Positions 18,623 through 27,078 of a stretch of 64,000 nucleotides of DNA are shown piece after piece. The DNA is from Miltoncostaea sp963762825 (GTDB lineage Bacteria; Actinomycetota; Thermoleophilia; Miltoncostaeales; Miltoncostaeaceae). The number at the start of each line of letters is the position of its first letter. The first letter of the stretch is position 1. The DNA is taken from NCBI GenBank assembly GCA_963762825.1, contig CAVXLZ010000004.1, positions 1 to 64,000 of the forward strand, in the 5' to 3' direction. Under the pieces are notes generated by a model that was given only the letters and a program-made list of their open reading frames with translations, ran no database searches and was not told the DNA's origin. Made by a program: the position numbers and the translations under genes.

Positions 18623-19375
18623 ATGTTGCCTCGCCTCCGCCGAAAGCCATCCCCGAACGGCCAGACGCGCCGGCTCGACCTCACCGCGCAGCAGTGGTTG
18701 GTCGCCTTCCTCATCGGCACCGCGACCGTCCTCGCGGCGATCTTCGGCTGGCGCGCGGCCGCCATCGGAAGCACGGCGGCGTTCGACGACCGCCAGTCGA
18801 TCTCCGAGACCATCAAGGTCGAGCAACAGCAGATCGACATCGGCATCGGCGTCGATGGAGATAGCCGCGTGTACAGCCGCTACCTGGCCGACTACGCCGT
18901 CGCCGCCGAGCTGGAGAACCAGGCGGTCGCCCTGGCGGCGGCCGGCAGTACGGTGGCGGCTGCCGAGAACCGGACCGAGGCCCGCCGCCTGCGCACAACC
19001 GCGACCGAGCGGACCGCGGACGCGGGGACCTTCGGCCGCTTCTCGATCCAGGATGACCTGAGGCGCCCGACCGCGACGCCGCGACCGTTCGATCTCGAGG
19101 AGCGTGCGAGCGTGCGGGCGGCCGAGCTCTCGACCGGCCTCGACTCGCCCGGCAGCCTCGACCCGGCAGGTTGGGCGGACCAGGCGGAGGGCATCCGCGA
19201 ACGCATCAAAGGGCTCGCCGCTTGGTCCTTCATGCTTCTGGGCGCCGTGCTCATGTTCACGGTTGGCCAGGTCAACTCCGAGCGACGCCCCGCCTTCTAC
19301 ACCTTCATGGCCATCGGCCTCGTCGCCCTTCTGGTCGGCGCGATCGGGGGCTTCTCGATCGACTTCTACGCATGA
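18623..19375 (+). CDS. Membrane protein with external coiled-coil domain (first of overlapping pair)
   Basis: 250 aa. A basic N-terminus (RLRRKPSPNGQTRR) precedes a helix (WLVAFLIGTATVLAAIFGWR, about 25-44). Next comes a long predicted extracytoplasmic helical segment rich in Ala/Glu/Arg (AVAAELENQAVALAAAGSTV, ENRTEARRLRTTATERTADA) and two closing helices (WSFMLLGAVLMFTVGQV, FMAIGLVALLVGAIGGFSID). Stop and next ATG overlap as ATGA, so it is translationally coupled to the following gene, which has the same topology. No family recognised. Confidence 0.6.
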   Translation: MLPRLRRKPSPNGQTRRLDLTAQQWLVAFLIGTATVLAAIFGWRAAAIGSTAAFDDRQSISETIKVEQQQIDIGIGVDGDSRVYSRYLADYAVAAELENQAVALAAAGSTVAAAENRTEARRLRTTATERTADAGTFGRFSIQDDLRRPTATPRPFDLEERASVRAAELSTGLDSPGSLDPAGWADQAEGIRERIKGLAAWSFMLLGAVLMFTVGQVNSERRPAFYTFMAIGLVALLVGAIGGFSIDFYA

Positions 19376-20979
19376 GCGCGACCGAGGACCTTCCGCGCGG
19401 CGACGGCGACGGCGACGGGGGCAGCGACGACAAGGAGAGGATCCCCGGGCGCTGGATCGCCATCTCGCTCGCCGCGATCGTCGTAGTCGGGGCCGCGCTC
19501 GGGATTCTCCAGACCGATGCGGGCGTCAGCGAGTCGAACACGGCCCGCGAGACCACCCGGACGGCGGTCGGGGCCATGAGGGCGGGCGTCCTCGAGCAGG
19601 CCGGCCTCCAGCTCGAGCGCGACATCGAGGCCGAGTCTTATGCGTTTGGGCGCGAGCAGGAGTCCGTCGTGGGCCGGGCCGAGAGCGCGGGCGCTTCGGC
19701 CCCACCCCTCACGCTCGAGGATCTCCAGGGGATCGTCGAACCGGGCTCCGATCTGCCGCGAGCGCGCACCGAGGAGCAGTTGCGCGCGCTGAGATTCGAT
19801 GCCGAGCGGCTTAGCCTGAGCCAGACGGCCCTGGCCGAGACACGTGTCACCTGGAACGACCGCAGCACCCAGTACACGACGGCGATATCGATGCTGGCCG
19901 TCGCGCTCTTCCTGGTCGGTTTCGCCGTCGTGCTGCGCGGAGCCCGCCGGACCCTCTTCTACGTCCTCGGGGTCGTCTTCGGGCTCTTCATCCTCGGGTG
20001 GGCCGTCCACATCTACAGCCTGCCCATCCCGGAGACCTCGGGCGACGCCATCGCGGCGACGGCGCGCGGCCGCATGGACGCTGCCGAGGGCCGTCAGGAG
20101 CGGGCGGTCGCCGCGTTCACCCAGGCCATCGACATCGAGGGGGACTACGACGCTCCGTACCGGGGACGAGCGGCATCCGTCTTCCTGCGGGCGAACCCGG
20201 ACTACCGTGCGACGCGGGCCGTGACCGGTGACCGGACCGTACTGGAGAAGGCGATCGCCGACTCCCGGAGGGCGCTCGAGCTCGGCGGGGGCCGGAGCTT
20301 CTCGACCTATTCGCTCCTTTCCATCCTGAGCTTCTACGCGGGCGACTATGACGGCGCGGTACAAGCCGCCGACGAGGCGATCGCCATCAACGACCAGGTG
20401 CCCGACATCCGGCTCGCGAAGAGCGCGGCGGAGGTCGCGCGGGGCGATGCCCCTGCCGCGCGCGCGGCGCTCGGGGGTGCCCTGCAGACGCTCCAGGGAA
20501 GCGAGCCCTCCGAGCGGACCCGCGACCTGGCCGCTCAGTACGCGACCTATCTCGAGCAGGTGATCGCCACCTCACCGGAGCAGACCGCTCTCGCGCGCGA
20601 ACTGGAGCAGGAGATCGTTCGGCGGGAGATCGGCTTCAACCGCGGCAGCCCGGTGGCGGGCACGCCCCCGGGACGGGGAACCGCGGCGGTGGAGGGGCTG
20701 CGGTACGCGGACGGCAGGCTGCGGCTAACGCTCCGGTGGAAGGACCTCCCGCCGAAGACGGCGCTCACGGCGATCGGGTTCGAGCGCCCGACGCCCGGCG
20801 CACCGTGGGTGCAGCCGCGCGACCTGGGCCTCTTCCGGACGGTCTCGGGGAGCGGCGAGGAGACGCTCTCGGTGCCGCTCGAGCGAGCGTGCACCCCGGC
20901 GGAGGTGCGGGTCGACGTCTACCTCGACGGCGCGCCCGCCGAATCCGTGACCGGGCCGGGCGGCACCCCGACCTGCTGA
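19372..20979 (+). CDS. Membrane protein with TPR-like domain (second of overlapping pair)
   Basis: 535 aa. The front half mirrors the preceding protein: an acidic N-terminus, a helix (WIAISLAAIVVVGAALGIL, 29-47), an external helical stretch with AGLQLERDIEAESYAFGREQ and LRFDAERLSLSQTALAETRV, and two helices (SMLAVALFLVGFAVVL, FYVLGVVFGLFILGWAVHIY). A cytoplasmic part follows with TPR-like repeats (RQERAVAAFTQAIDIEGDYD, LEKAIADSRRALELGGGRSF, YDGAVQAADEAIAINDQVPD). A final beta-rich domain (GRLRLTLRWKDLPPKTALTA to CTPAEVRVDVYLDGAPAESV) ends the protein. It probably forms a complex with its upstream partner. Function unknown. Confidence 0.6.
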   Translation: MSATEDLPRGDGDGDGGSDDKERIPGRWIAISLAAIVVVGAALGILQTDAGVSESNTARETTRTAVGAMRAGVLEQAGLQLERDIEAESYAFGREQESVVGRAESAGASAPPLTLEDLQGIVEPGSDLPRARTEEQLRALRFDAERLSLSQTALAETRVTWNDRSTQYTTAISMLAVALFLVGFAVVLRGARRTLFYVLGVVFGLFILGWAVHIYSLPIPETSGDAIAATARGRMDAAEGRQERAVAAFTQAIDIEGDYDAPYRGRAASVFLRANPDYRATRAVTGDRTVLEKAIADSRRALELGGGRSFSTYSLLSILSFYAGDYDGAVQAADEAIAINDQVPDIRLAKSAAEVARGDAPAARAALGGALQTLQGSEPSERTRDLAAQYATYLEQVIATSPEQTALARELEQEIVRREIGFNRGSPVAGTPPGRGTAAVEGLRYADGRLRLTLRWKDLPPKTALTAIGFERPTPGAPWVQPRDLGLFRTVSGSGEETLSVPLERACTPAEVRVDVYLDGAPAESVTGPGGTPTC

Positions 20980-21011
20980 GGCCCTGTGGCCCACGGGGTC
21001 ATCGGCTCGGC

Positions 21012-21507
21012 TCAGCTCGCCGGCGCCTCCGGAGCGGCCGCGCCCGAGCTGCAGAGCTCCGCGCGCTTCTCGCGGGCGGCCATGTGGCCCTCGCGCAGCG
21101 CGGTGCGGAACGCCTCGCGGGTGACCCCCTTCTCCTCGATGATCGCCCTGAGTCCGCCGTCCTCGCGGGCGGCCTTCATCTCCTTGGCGGTCATGCCCAG
21201 CAGCGCGAGCACGGGCGCGGAGCGGGCGGCCGCCCGCTCCGTACGGAGGGTGATCTGCTTCTGGCGGCGGGAGAAGATGCGGTCCTTGCGCTCGACCGAG
21301 ATCCTGCCCGCGTTGACGAGGACGGTGAGGCGCTTCTCGACACGGGTCAGAGCGGGGCTGTCGGCCGGGGCGACGAGCATGCCCGGGGCGATCTGGCACC
21401 CACTCGAACGTGCCGCTGTGGCGGGTGACCGCGGCCGGGTCGGCGCACGTGCCGGGCTCGTCCCACTCGATCGGCCCGCCGCCGAGGTGGTCGTGGGCGA
21501 CGGACAC
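21012..21507 (-). CDS. Hypothetical exported/periplasmic-like protein, one frameshift
   Basis: Two frames join near 21385: VSVAHDHLGGGPIEWDEPGT and CADPAAVTRHSGTFEWV, then LTRVEKRLTVLVNAGRISVE, RKDRIFSRRQKQITLR, LALLGMTAKEMKAAREDGGL, IIEEKGVTREAFRTALREGH. The second half resembles small DUF2680-type proteins, in which an LGM..EL....G..L..I...KGV segment recurs. The start is uncertain: a GTG at 21507 is the best I see, while the open frame reaches back to the stop of the DUF7144-like gene. It is read in the same direction as that gene. Confidence 0.4.
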
Positions 21508-21539
21508 CTCGTCTTCGGGCGCGACACCCGAGGAGCACG

Positions 21540-21923
21540 TCAGCTCTCGAACGAGTCCCCGTGGACCGTGAGCGCGTAGATGATCAGGCCGTCGACGACC
21601 ATGATCGGGATCGAGCGGGCCGGGTCGGCCCCGATGAACAGGAAGTGCCAGAAGCCGTTGAGGCCCGCGACCATGACGCCCAGGAACTGGCCGAAGACGC
21701 TGGCCCGCAGCACCAGGACGCCGGTCAGGATCTCGACGGCGCCGATCACGAGATAGGTCGTACCGAGCGCGGTCCGGTCGCCGAAGATCAGGTCGGCGCC
21801 CGCGTAGACCGACTCCTGGTTCAGCGCGACGAGGCCGGCGAGCACGTTGAGGACGCCCGCCACCAACAGGGCCGCCGCGGCGAAGGTCACCCATCCGCCG
21901 CGGCGCAGGCGCATCGTCGACAT
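21540..21923 (-). CDS. DUF7144-like four-helix membrane protein
   Basis: 127 aa from ATG 21923 with GGAGG upstream: MSTMRLRRGGWVTFAAAALLV. Four membrane helices are visible: GWVTFAAAALLVAGVLNVLAG, TYLVIGAVEILTGVLVL, FGQFLGVMVAGLNGFWHFLF, SIPIMVVDGLIIYALTV. The N-A-L-...-F-ADLIFGDRTALG loop and GLNGFWHFLFIGADPARSI segment are characteristic of a widespread actinobacterial small membrane family of unknown function. The longer upstream frame to 22094 has no ribosome site. Confidence 0.7.
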   Translation of the reverse strand: MSTMRLRRGGWVTFAAAALLVAGVLNVLAGLVALNQESVYAGADLIFGDRTALGTTYLVIGAVEILTGVLVLRASVFGQFLGVMVAGLNGFWHFLFIGADPARSIPIMVVDGLIIYALTVHGDSFES

Positions 21924-22218
21924 CGTGGGCACCTCCGGTCGCAGGGCGGACCCGCGCACCCTAGCGGCAGGGCCCCCGAGCCGCCGCCCCGCGCCCGCTC
22001 CGCCATGCGAAAGGTCCCCCGGAGCGAGGTCCGCCTCTGCCCGTGATTTCGCTATATTCGCCGGATGGCGCTGCCGAAAAGCCTCCGCCGGCACCGATAG
22101 GGTGATCGTTCTTCGGGGGGCTCAAGTCGGGACCGGCTTCTGCCGAGGCGCACGTGGCACGACCCCGCAGCCAGGAGCCAGGACCCCTCCGATCCCGTCA
22201 CCCCCCGCCCGACGCGCC

Positions 22219-23910
22219 GTGCTCGCCCAAGCCCCCGCCCCTGGGCACGCGCTCCGTAGGATCCGCCGCGGACTGATGACCTCCGTGGTCGCGGGCGCGG
22301 CCCTTCTCGGGGCACTGCCGGCGAGCGCCGGTGCCGAGGACGCCGACGTCGGGACGACCTGCCTCGCCCCGGCCGACGCCGCGGGCATCGACGCGCTGCT
22401 CGGGCGGGCCGCCAGCCCGCTCGCCGGCCAGGGCGCGACGTTCGTCGCCGAGGGCGTCGCGGCCGGTATCGATCCGCGCCTGCTGCTCGCGATCGCGGCC
22501 CACGAGACGCGCTTCGCGACCTACGCCCCCGCGCGCGCCATCCACAACCCCTTCGGGCTCGGCCCCGGGATGGTCTTCACCTCGGACGCCGCCGCCATCG
22601 CCCGCGCCGCGCGCACGCTCGACTCCTACTACGCGCAGGAGGGCCGCATCAGGATCGACACCATCGGCCCGAAGTGGGCCCCGCTCGGAGCGGCCAACGA
22701 CCCGAAGGGCCTCAACCGCCACTGGGTCGCGGGCGTGAGCACCCAGTACGCCGCCCTCGGCGGCGACCCCGGCGAGCCCGTCCTGATCGGATCCCAGGGC
22801 GCCTCCTGCGCGGCGCAGACTCCCACGGGGACGCCGGAGGGCGCCTCCTCCACCCCGCCCGCCGCGAGCGACCGGTCCTCCGGTCCGGCCGAGGTGACCA
22901 CCCTGGCGGGGGCGACGTTGATGATCTGCCTGGTCGGATACCTGGCCACCCGGCGCCGGCGGGTGGTTCTCGCCGCCGCCGAGGCCGGTGATTCGCGCTT
23001 CTGGGAGCGCGAGGGGACGCACGTGTACGCGGCCCCCCCGCATTTCGCCGACGAGACGACCGTGGCCCACGCGCAGAGCGCCGCCACCGCGTCGGAGGCC
23101 CTCTCCATCGCCTGGGCCGCGGAGGAGGCCATCGAGGATGCCGAGTGGACGCTCGAGGATCCGCCGGAGGGCGAAGTGACCGGCGAGGACGGCGCAGTCG
23201 CCGAGGAGATCCCCGGCGAGAACGAGGCGCCCATCCTCGCGACGGGCGAGGCCCTCCCCGCCCCGCAGGCCGCCCCGGAGCCGGCAGTGGGAATCGACCC
23301 GCAGGCCGCCTACTGGTCGTGGGCGGAGGACGAGTCCGCCGGGCACGACGACGACGAACAGCCGGACTGGCCGGTCGGCTGGCGCCCCGCCGAGGAGCCC
23401 GCCCCCGCGCTGCCGCCCGTCGTCGTGGAGCCGGAGCCCGAGCCGGCGGGCGTCGTGGTCGTCGCCGAGGTCATGGACGTCGCCGACATCGTAGATCAGG
23501 CCGCCATCGTCGCCGACCTCGTGCCCGCGCTCCTCGAGGGCATCCTGCCGATCGAGCGCGTCTGCGACCGCGCCGAGGTCACCCCGCGGATGCTCGCGCT
23601 GATGCGCATCGTGGCCGACGCCCCCCTGCCGGTCACCGAGCAGGCCCGGCGTCTGGGCCTCCCCCGCACCCTCGTCGCCGGGCTCTGCGCGCGCATGGAG
23701 GCCCTCGGCCTCGCCCAGCGCGAGCCCCTCGCCGAGGACGCCCGGCGGCATGCCGTCACCCTCACCCCCGCCGGCTACGAGCTCTGCTCCGACAGCGCGC
23801 CCGCGCCGGACGCCGCACGGGTCGAGGCGGTCCTCGCACGCATGAGCCCGGCCGAGCGGGCCGCACTGCTGGCCGGCCTCACCGCGCTGGGGAGCCCCTC
23901 CGCCGCGTAG
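22219..23910 (+). CDS. Lysozyme-like exported domain tethered to a cytoplasmic MarR-like DNA-binding domain
   Basis: 563 aa from GTG 22219, which supplies a basic n-region (HALRRIRRGLMTS) for the signal peptide AGAALLGALPASAGA; ATG 22276 is the alternative. Residues about 55-175 form a glucosaminidase/lysozyme-like domain (GIDPRLLLAIAAHETRFATY, IHNPFGLGPGMVF, YYAQEGRIRIDTIGPKWAPL, GLNRHWVAGV), with Glu of AHETR as candidate catalytic acid. A helix at about 228-246 (TLAGATLMICLVGYLATRRR) has a positive-inside end. An acidic, proline-rich linker follows, then residues about 435-555 with a MarR winged helix: RVCDRAEVTPRMLALMRIVA, LPVTEQARRLGLPRTLVAGL, ARMEALGLAQREPLAEDARR, HAVTLTPAG. This is a predicted membrane-spanning one-component regulator sensing peptidoglycan; that role is inference. 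Confidence 0.7.
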   Translation: MLAQAPAPGHALRRIRRGLMTSVVAGAALLGALPASAGAEDADVGTTCLAPADAAGIDALLGRAASPLAGQGATFVAEGVAAGIDPRLLLAIAAHETRFATYAPARAIHNPFGLGPGMVFTSDAAAIARAARTLDSYYAQEGRIRIDTIGPKWAPLGAANDPKGLNRHWVAGVSTQYAALGGDPGEPVLIGSQGASCAAQTPTGTPEGASSTPPAASDRSSGPAEVTTLAGATLMICLVGYLATRRRRVVLAAAEAGDSRFWEREGTHVYAAPPHFADETTVAHAQSAATASEALSIAWAAEEAIEDAEWTLEDPPEGEVTGEDGAVAEEIPGENEAPILATGEALPAPQAAPEPAVGIDPQAAYWSWAEDESAGHDDDEQPDWPVGWRPAEEPAPALPPVVVEPEPEPAGVVVVAEVMDVADIVDQAAIVADLVPALLEGILPIERVCDRAEVTPRMLALMRIVADAPLPVTEQARRLGLPRTLVAGLCARMEALGLAQREPLAEDARRHAVTLTPAGYELCSDSAPAPDAARVEAVLARMSPAERAALLAGLTALGSPSAA

Positions 23911-23924
23911 GCCGGAGGGGCTCC
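23891..23924. terminator. Hairpin between convergent genes
   Basis: GGAGCCCCTCCG and its exact complement CGGAGGGGCTCC are separated by 10 bases that contain the TAG stop of the lysozyme/MarR gene. The hairpin lies between that gene and the convergent gene ending at 23943, so it can serve both strands. There is no strong T run after it. Confidence 0.6.
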
Positions 23925-23942
23925 GCCGGGCGCGGGGCCGGA

Positions 23943-24559
23943 CTACGCCTCGGGCCTGGAGTCCTTGGAGAACGGGTTCCCCATGATGCCCCCGGCGAAG
24001 ATCATCACCAGGAAGCCGACGCCGATGATGACGAACAGGATCCCGGTCGCGATCGAGAAGAACGAGACCTGCTCGCCGACGTACGCGAGCTCGAGGCCTG
24101 TGGCCAGCGCGCGCTGCGAGACCCAAAGGTCGCGGGCGGGGTTGGACACGGGACGTCCGGTGGGGCCTTGGCGGCCTCGTCCTCGGTGAAGACCTCGTTG
24201 CCCTTCGCGTCGAGGAAGCGGCCCATCTTCGAGTAGGTCCGCCCGCCGGTCGACTCGAGCGCGTGGACGCGCATGTACTCGGCGAAGCACCGTGCCTCGC
24301 TGCCGCTGTCGATTTCCTTGTCGGCCACGTTGCACGACGGGATGGCGACCTTGCCCTCGAGCCCCGCCGCCTCGATGCCCTCGACGATGGCCGTCGGGCT
24401 CATGTCCGGGGAGCCCACGATCTGCTCCTGGGTGATCGTGTCGTGGACCTCACCGCGGGCCTGAGCGCCGGCGACGATCATCCATACGGCCCCGAGGACC
24501 ACGAGGAGCACGCCGGCGACGACGCCTCCCCCCCAGCGCAGGTTCTTCGTTCTCGTCAT
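23943..24559 (-). CDS. LigA-like actinobacterial membrane protein, one frameshift
   Basis: An N-terminal helix (GGGVVAGVLLVVLGAVWMIV, 10-30), an external domain with two Cys (IPSCNVADKEIDSGSEARCF) and the conserved segment EYMRVHALESTGGRTYSKMG are followed, after one indel near 24150, by DLWVSQRALATGLELAYVGE and a last helix (FFSIATGILFVIIGVGFLVM), ending NPFSKDSRPEA. Database relatives are often mislabelled aromatic ring-opening dioxygenase LigA, but nothing here looks like that enzyme. With the frame repaired it has about 205 aa. It is convergent with the lysozyme/MarR gene. Confidence 0.6.
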
Positions 24560-24617
24560 GTGTCAGCCTCTCCTGGTTGGGCACGCCCGGCGGACACGGC
24601 GGCGCCGGTCGGTTAGT

Positions 24618-25034
24618 TGCGCCCACAAGAGCAGCACGCGGTACCACACCGAGCTCAGCGAGCGTGGGGCGAACCTCAGCCAGGGGCAGCGGCAGATGAT
24701 CACGATCGCCCGAGCGATGGTCGCCGACCCGAAGATGATGATCCTCGACGAGGCGACCCCCAACGTCGACACCCGCACCGAGAAGCTGATCCAGGACGGC
24801 ATGCGCAAGCTGATGGACGACAAGACCAGCTTCTCGATCGCCCATCGCCTCGCCACGATCCGCGACTCCGACAGGATCATGGTGCTCAACGGCGGCGCGA
24901 TCGCGGAGTTGGCGAGCCATGCCGAGCTGATGGCGACCAAGGGCTTCTACTACGCCCTCTATATGAGCCAGTTCAAGGGCAAGGGCCCAGGCGGCGACCC
25001 CGATGAGATCGCGCTCGAGTTCGTCAGCACGTAG
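24618..25034 (+). pseudogene. C-terminal fragment of an ABC exporter ATPase
   Basis: Only the second half of a nucleotide-binding domain is present: TELSERGANLSQGQRQMITI (signature motif), MMILDEATPNVDTRTEKLI (Walker B plus D-loop), SFSIAHRLATIRDSD (H-loop), ending DPDEIALEFVST. The Walker A part and the six-helix membrane domain that should precede it are missing. To the left lies non-coding DNA and the divergent LigA-like gene. The D-loop reads TPNVD where exporters usually have TS(S/N)VD. This is a remnant of an ABCB/MsbA-type gene, probably left by a deletion. Confidence 0.75.
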
Positions 25035-25232
25035 CCGTGTGGTCCGCGCAGGTGCGGTGCGCCGGGAGCGGAGCCCCGCGGGGGAAGCGACGATGCGGGG
25101 CCCTTCCGGCCCGGCCTCGGCCCGGCGGACAAGCCCGGAGAGCGTGTTCGGATGTATGCCGGCGGCGTCCGATCGGCCCGCCGGCCGCCCCCCGCTCCCC
25201 GATTCGAACCGGCTCTGGCCGCCCCCGAGGAC

Positions 25233-26441
25233 TCAGATCGGCAAGCCGAAGATCAAGACGCTCGCCATGACGAGTCCGACCGCTGAAGTACCGGCCACGG
25301 CCGGCCACGACTTCTCGCGAAGTGCGAGCATGAGGCCGAGGGCCGCCTGGAGAACGAAATACAGCGCGAACACGCGCGATGCGATGGCGACCGCATCCGT
25401 CACGTTCGTGAAGAGCACGATCATGATCGCAGGCACCAGAAGGATCGGGAACGTGTACTTGCGCGGTATGGCTTGGCGCGTGGCTTCGATAAGCAGGTCG
25501 CTCCGCGAGGTCGTGGCGTTCGTGATGGCGGACAACTGGCTCCCGATCGCGGCGAGGAGGATCAACCACGGAAGGTAGAAGGCCACCTCCTTCGATACGA
25601 CGAAGATCGCGGTCGCGTCGGCAGGGGGACGGAACTGGCCAAAGGGAAGCAGGACGAGCGCGATGAGTAGCACGAACACGCCCGTGGCGATCGCCTGGGC
25701 CCAGCGCATGCTCGATATCCGCACCTCGGTCGAGAAACGGGCACCGATGTAACGGGAAGCCTCGAAACCCTGGACCATCGCGAAGAGGCCCAGCACCTTG
25801 CGCACGGCCTCGCTGTCGATTGCCGGGTTGTAGGACGGAAGGTTCCAGTTGCCGTTGATGGCTTCGAGGACGTTGTAGACGGCGAAGGCCGCGACCACGG
25901 CGAACAACGCGGCGAGGTTGAACGCCGTAGTCCGGTCCCCGAGCTTGTTGAGCGCCGGGAGGTACCCGAGGTACCCGACGACGATGACCACGGCAAGGAC
26001 GATCACCGAGGTGAGCGTGACGCGGTCCGGCGTGTATATCTCGAGCGGGAGCAGCACGAGGGTCATCAGCAGCTGCGTGTAGTACGCGATGTTGACCATT
26101 GAGGCACCGAAAAGCGACCAGTTCGCCCAGGCCGCCACGGTGTTCGCTCGGTCGGGTGCGCCGATCAGCGGCTCGTAGTGGCGGATGTTGTACGCCATTA
26201 CAAAGCCGGCGGCGACGGCCACGAGGCAGATCGCGAGCATGAAGATCGGCGCCTCGTAGCCGACCAGCACGACGATGATCGGCGACAGAACGAGGAAGCC
26301 GACGTCCATGATGTTGGCCAATGGCACGACCATCGCCTGATACCGCGCCGAATGCTGTAGCTTCGGTCGGTACAGAAACCAGAGGGAACCGAGCAGGACA
26401 AAGGCTCCGATGGCACCGTCGAGAACGTGGCTGTTCTCCAC
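25233..26441 (-). CDS. Twelve-helix permease-like membrane protein
   Basis: 402 aa with about 11-12 hydrophobic segments, from DGAIGAFVLLGSLWFLYRPK to GTSAVGLVMASVLIFGLPI. An unwound-looking segment GYEAPIFMLAICLVAVAAGF and ANWSLFGASMVNIAYYTQLL, plus the late motif GSQLSAITNATTSRSDLL, suggest an APC/LeuT-like transporter. I cannot name the substrate. ATG 26441 is preceded by a G-rich stretch. It stands alone; both neighbours are broken genes. Codon use is slightly less G+C-biased than in the surrounding genes, so it may have been acquired. Confidence 0.6.
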   Translation of the reverse strand: MENSHVLDGAIGAFVLLGSLWFLYRPKLQHSARYQAMVVPLANIMDVGFLVLSPIIVVLVGYEAPIFMLAICLVAVAAGFVMAYNIRHYEPLIGAPDRANTVAAWANWSLFGASMVNIAYYTQLLMTLVLLPLEIYTPDRVTLTSVIVLAVVIVVGYLGYLPALNKLGDRTTAFNLAALFAVVAAFAVYNVLEAINGNWNLPSYNPAIDSEAVRKVLGLFAMVQGFEASRYIGARFSTEVRISSMRWAQAIATGVFVLLIALVLLPFGQFRPPADATAIFVVSKEVAFYLPWLILLAAIGSQLSAITNATTSRSDLLIEATRQAIPRKYTFPILLVPAIMIVLFTNVTDAVAIASRVFALYFVLQAALGLMLALREKSWPAVAGTSAVGLVMASVLIFGLPI

Positions 26442-26795
26442 GCGCGCCCCCTTTCCCTGGCCGGATCTATCGTGCGGCCCCGACCCTATAGATGGGCGCG
26501 TACGATTGCATCACTGCGCAAGCGCCACGGACGCGGAAGCACCGTGTTCGCCGCGCACCGCGTCTGAGGGCGAATCTGATCCAACGAGCTTCGCCGGCGT
26601 TCGCCGGGGGAATGTAGGCTCTTCGGGCATCGAAGTGGGTGACCTGACGGGCTGATCTGCCCGGGATCGGACTGGTGATGGGCGCCACGCGCAGTCCGGT
26701 GCCCTCCGTAGCTTGTCGTCTTCCCAAGGAAGCGAAGACGGGAGCACCACCCAGCGCCCGACCAACGACGTGCTCCGCTCGAGAGGAGCCCAGAC
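26442..26795. other. Non-coding interval with an ISL3-like terminus
   Basis: About 350 bases without a gene. At 26617 the sequence GGCTCTTCGGGCATCG resembles the outer end of ISL3-family elements (GGCTCTTC...). This hints at a second, mostly lost ISL3 copy, but I see no matching opposite end. The interval leads into the IS110 fragment. Confidence 0.35.
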
Positions 26796-27078
26796 ATGAC
26801 CTCGCAGACCACCGGCCTCGAGGAGAGCGTCGTCGGCGCGGTCGCGCTCGACCTCGTCGCACGGGTCCGGGCGCTCACCTTTGACATCCGGCGCCTCGAG
26901 ACCGAGATCGCTGAGCGCACCGCGACGGTCGCACCGGTGCTCCTCCAGGTTCACGGCGTGGCGGCCCTGTTGGCGGCCAAGGTCATCGGCGAGGTCGCCG
27001 GGGTGGTGCGCCTTCGCTCCCGCCACGCCTTCGCCCGCTACAACGGCACGGCGCCCGTGCCGGTCTGGTCCGGCAATC
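26796..27078 (+). pseudogene. IS110-family transposase fragment
   Basis: Only the linker helix and the start of the Transposase_20 domain remain: RVRALTFDIRRLETEIAERT, APVLLQVHGVAALLAAKVIG, VRLRSRHAFARYNGTAPVPV. The N-terminal RuvC-like DEDD domain is absent and the C-terminus is cut by the left end of the ISL3 element at about 27079 (VWSGN is the last family-like stretch). It cannot be active. Confidence 0.75.

Noticed and set aside
23943..24559. Aromatic ring-opening dioxygenase (LigA)
   Set aside because: Relatives carry this label, but the protein is a two-helix membrane protein without any dioxygenase motif.
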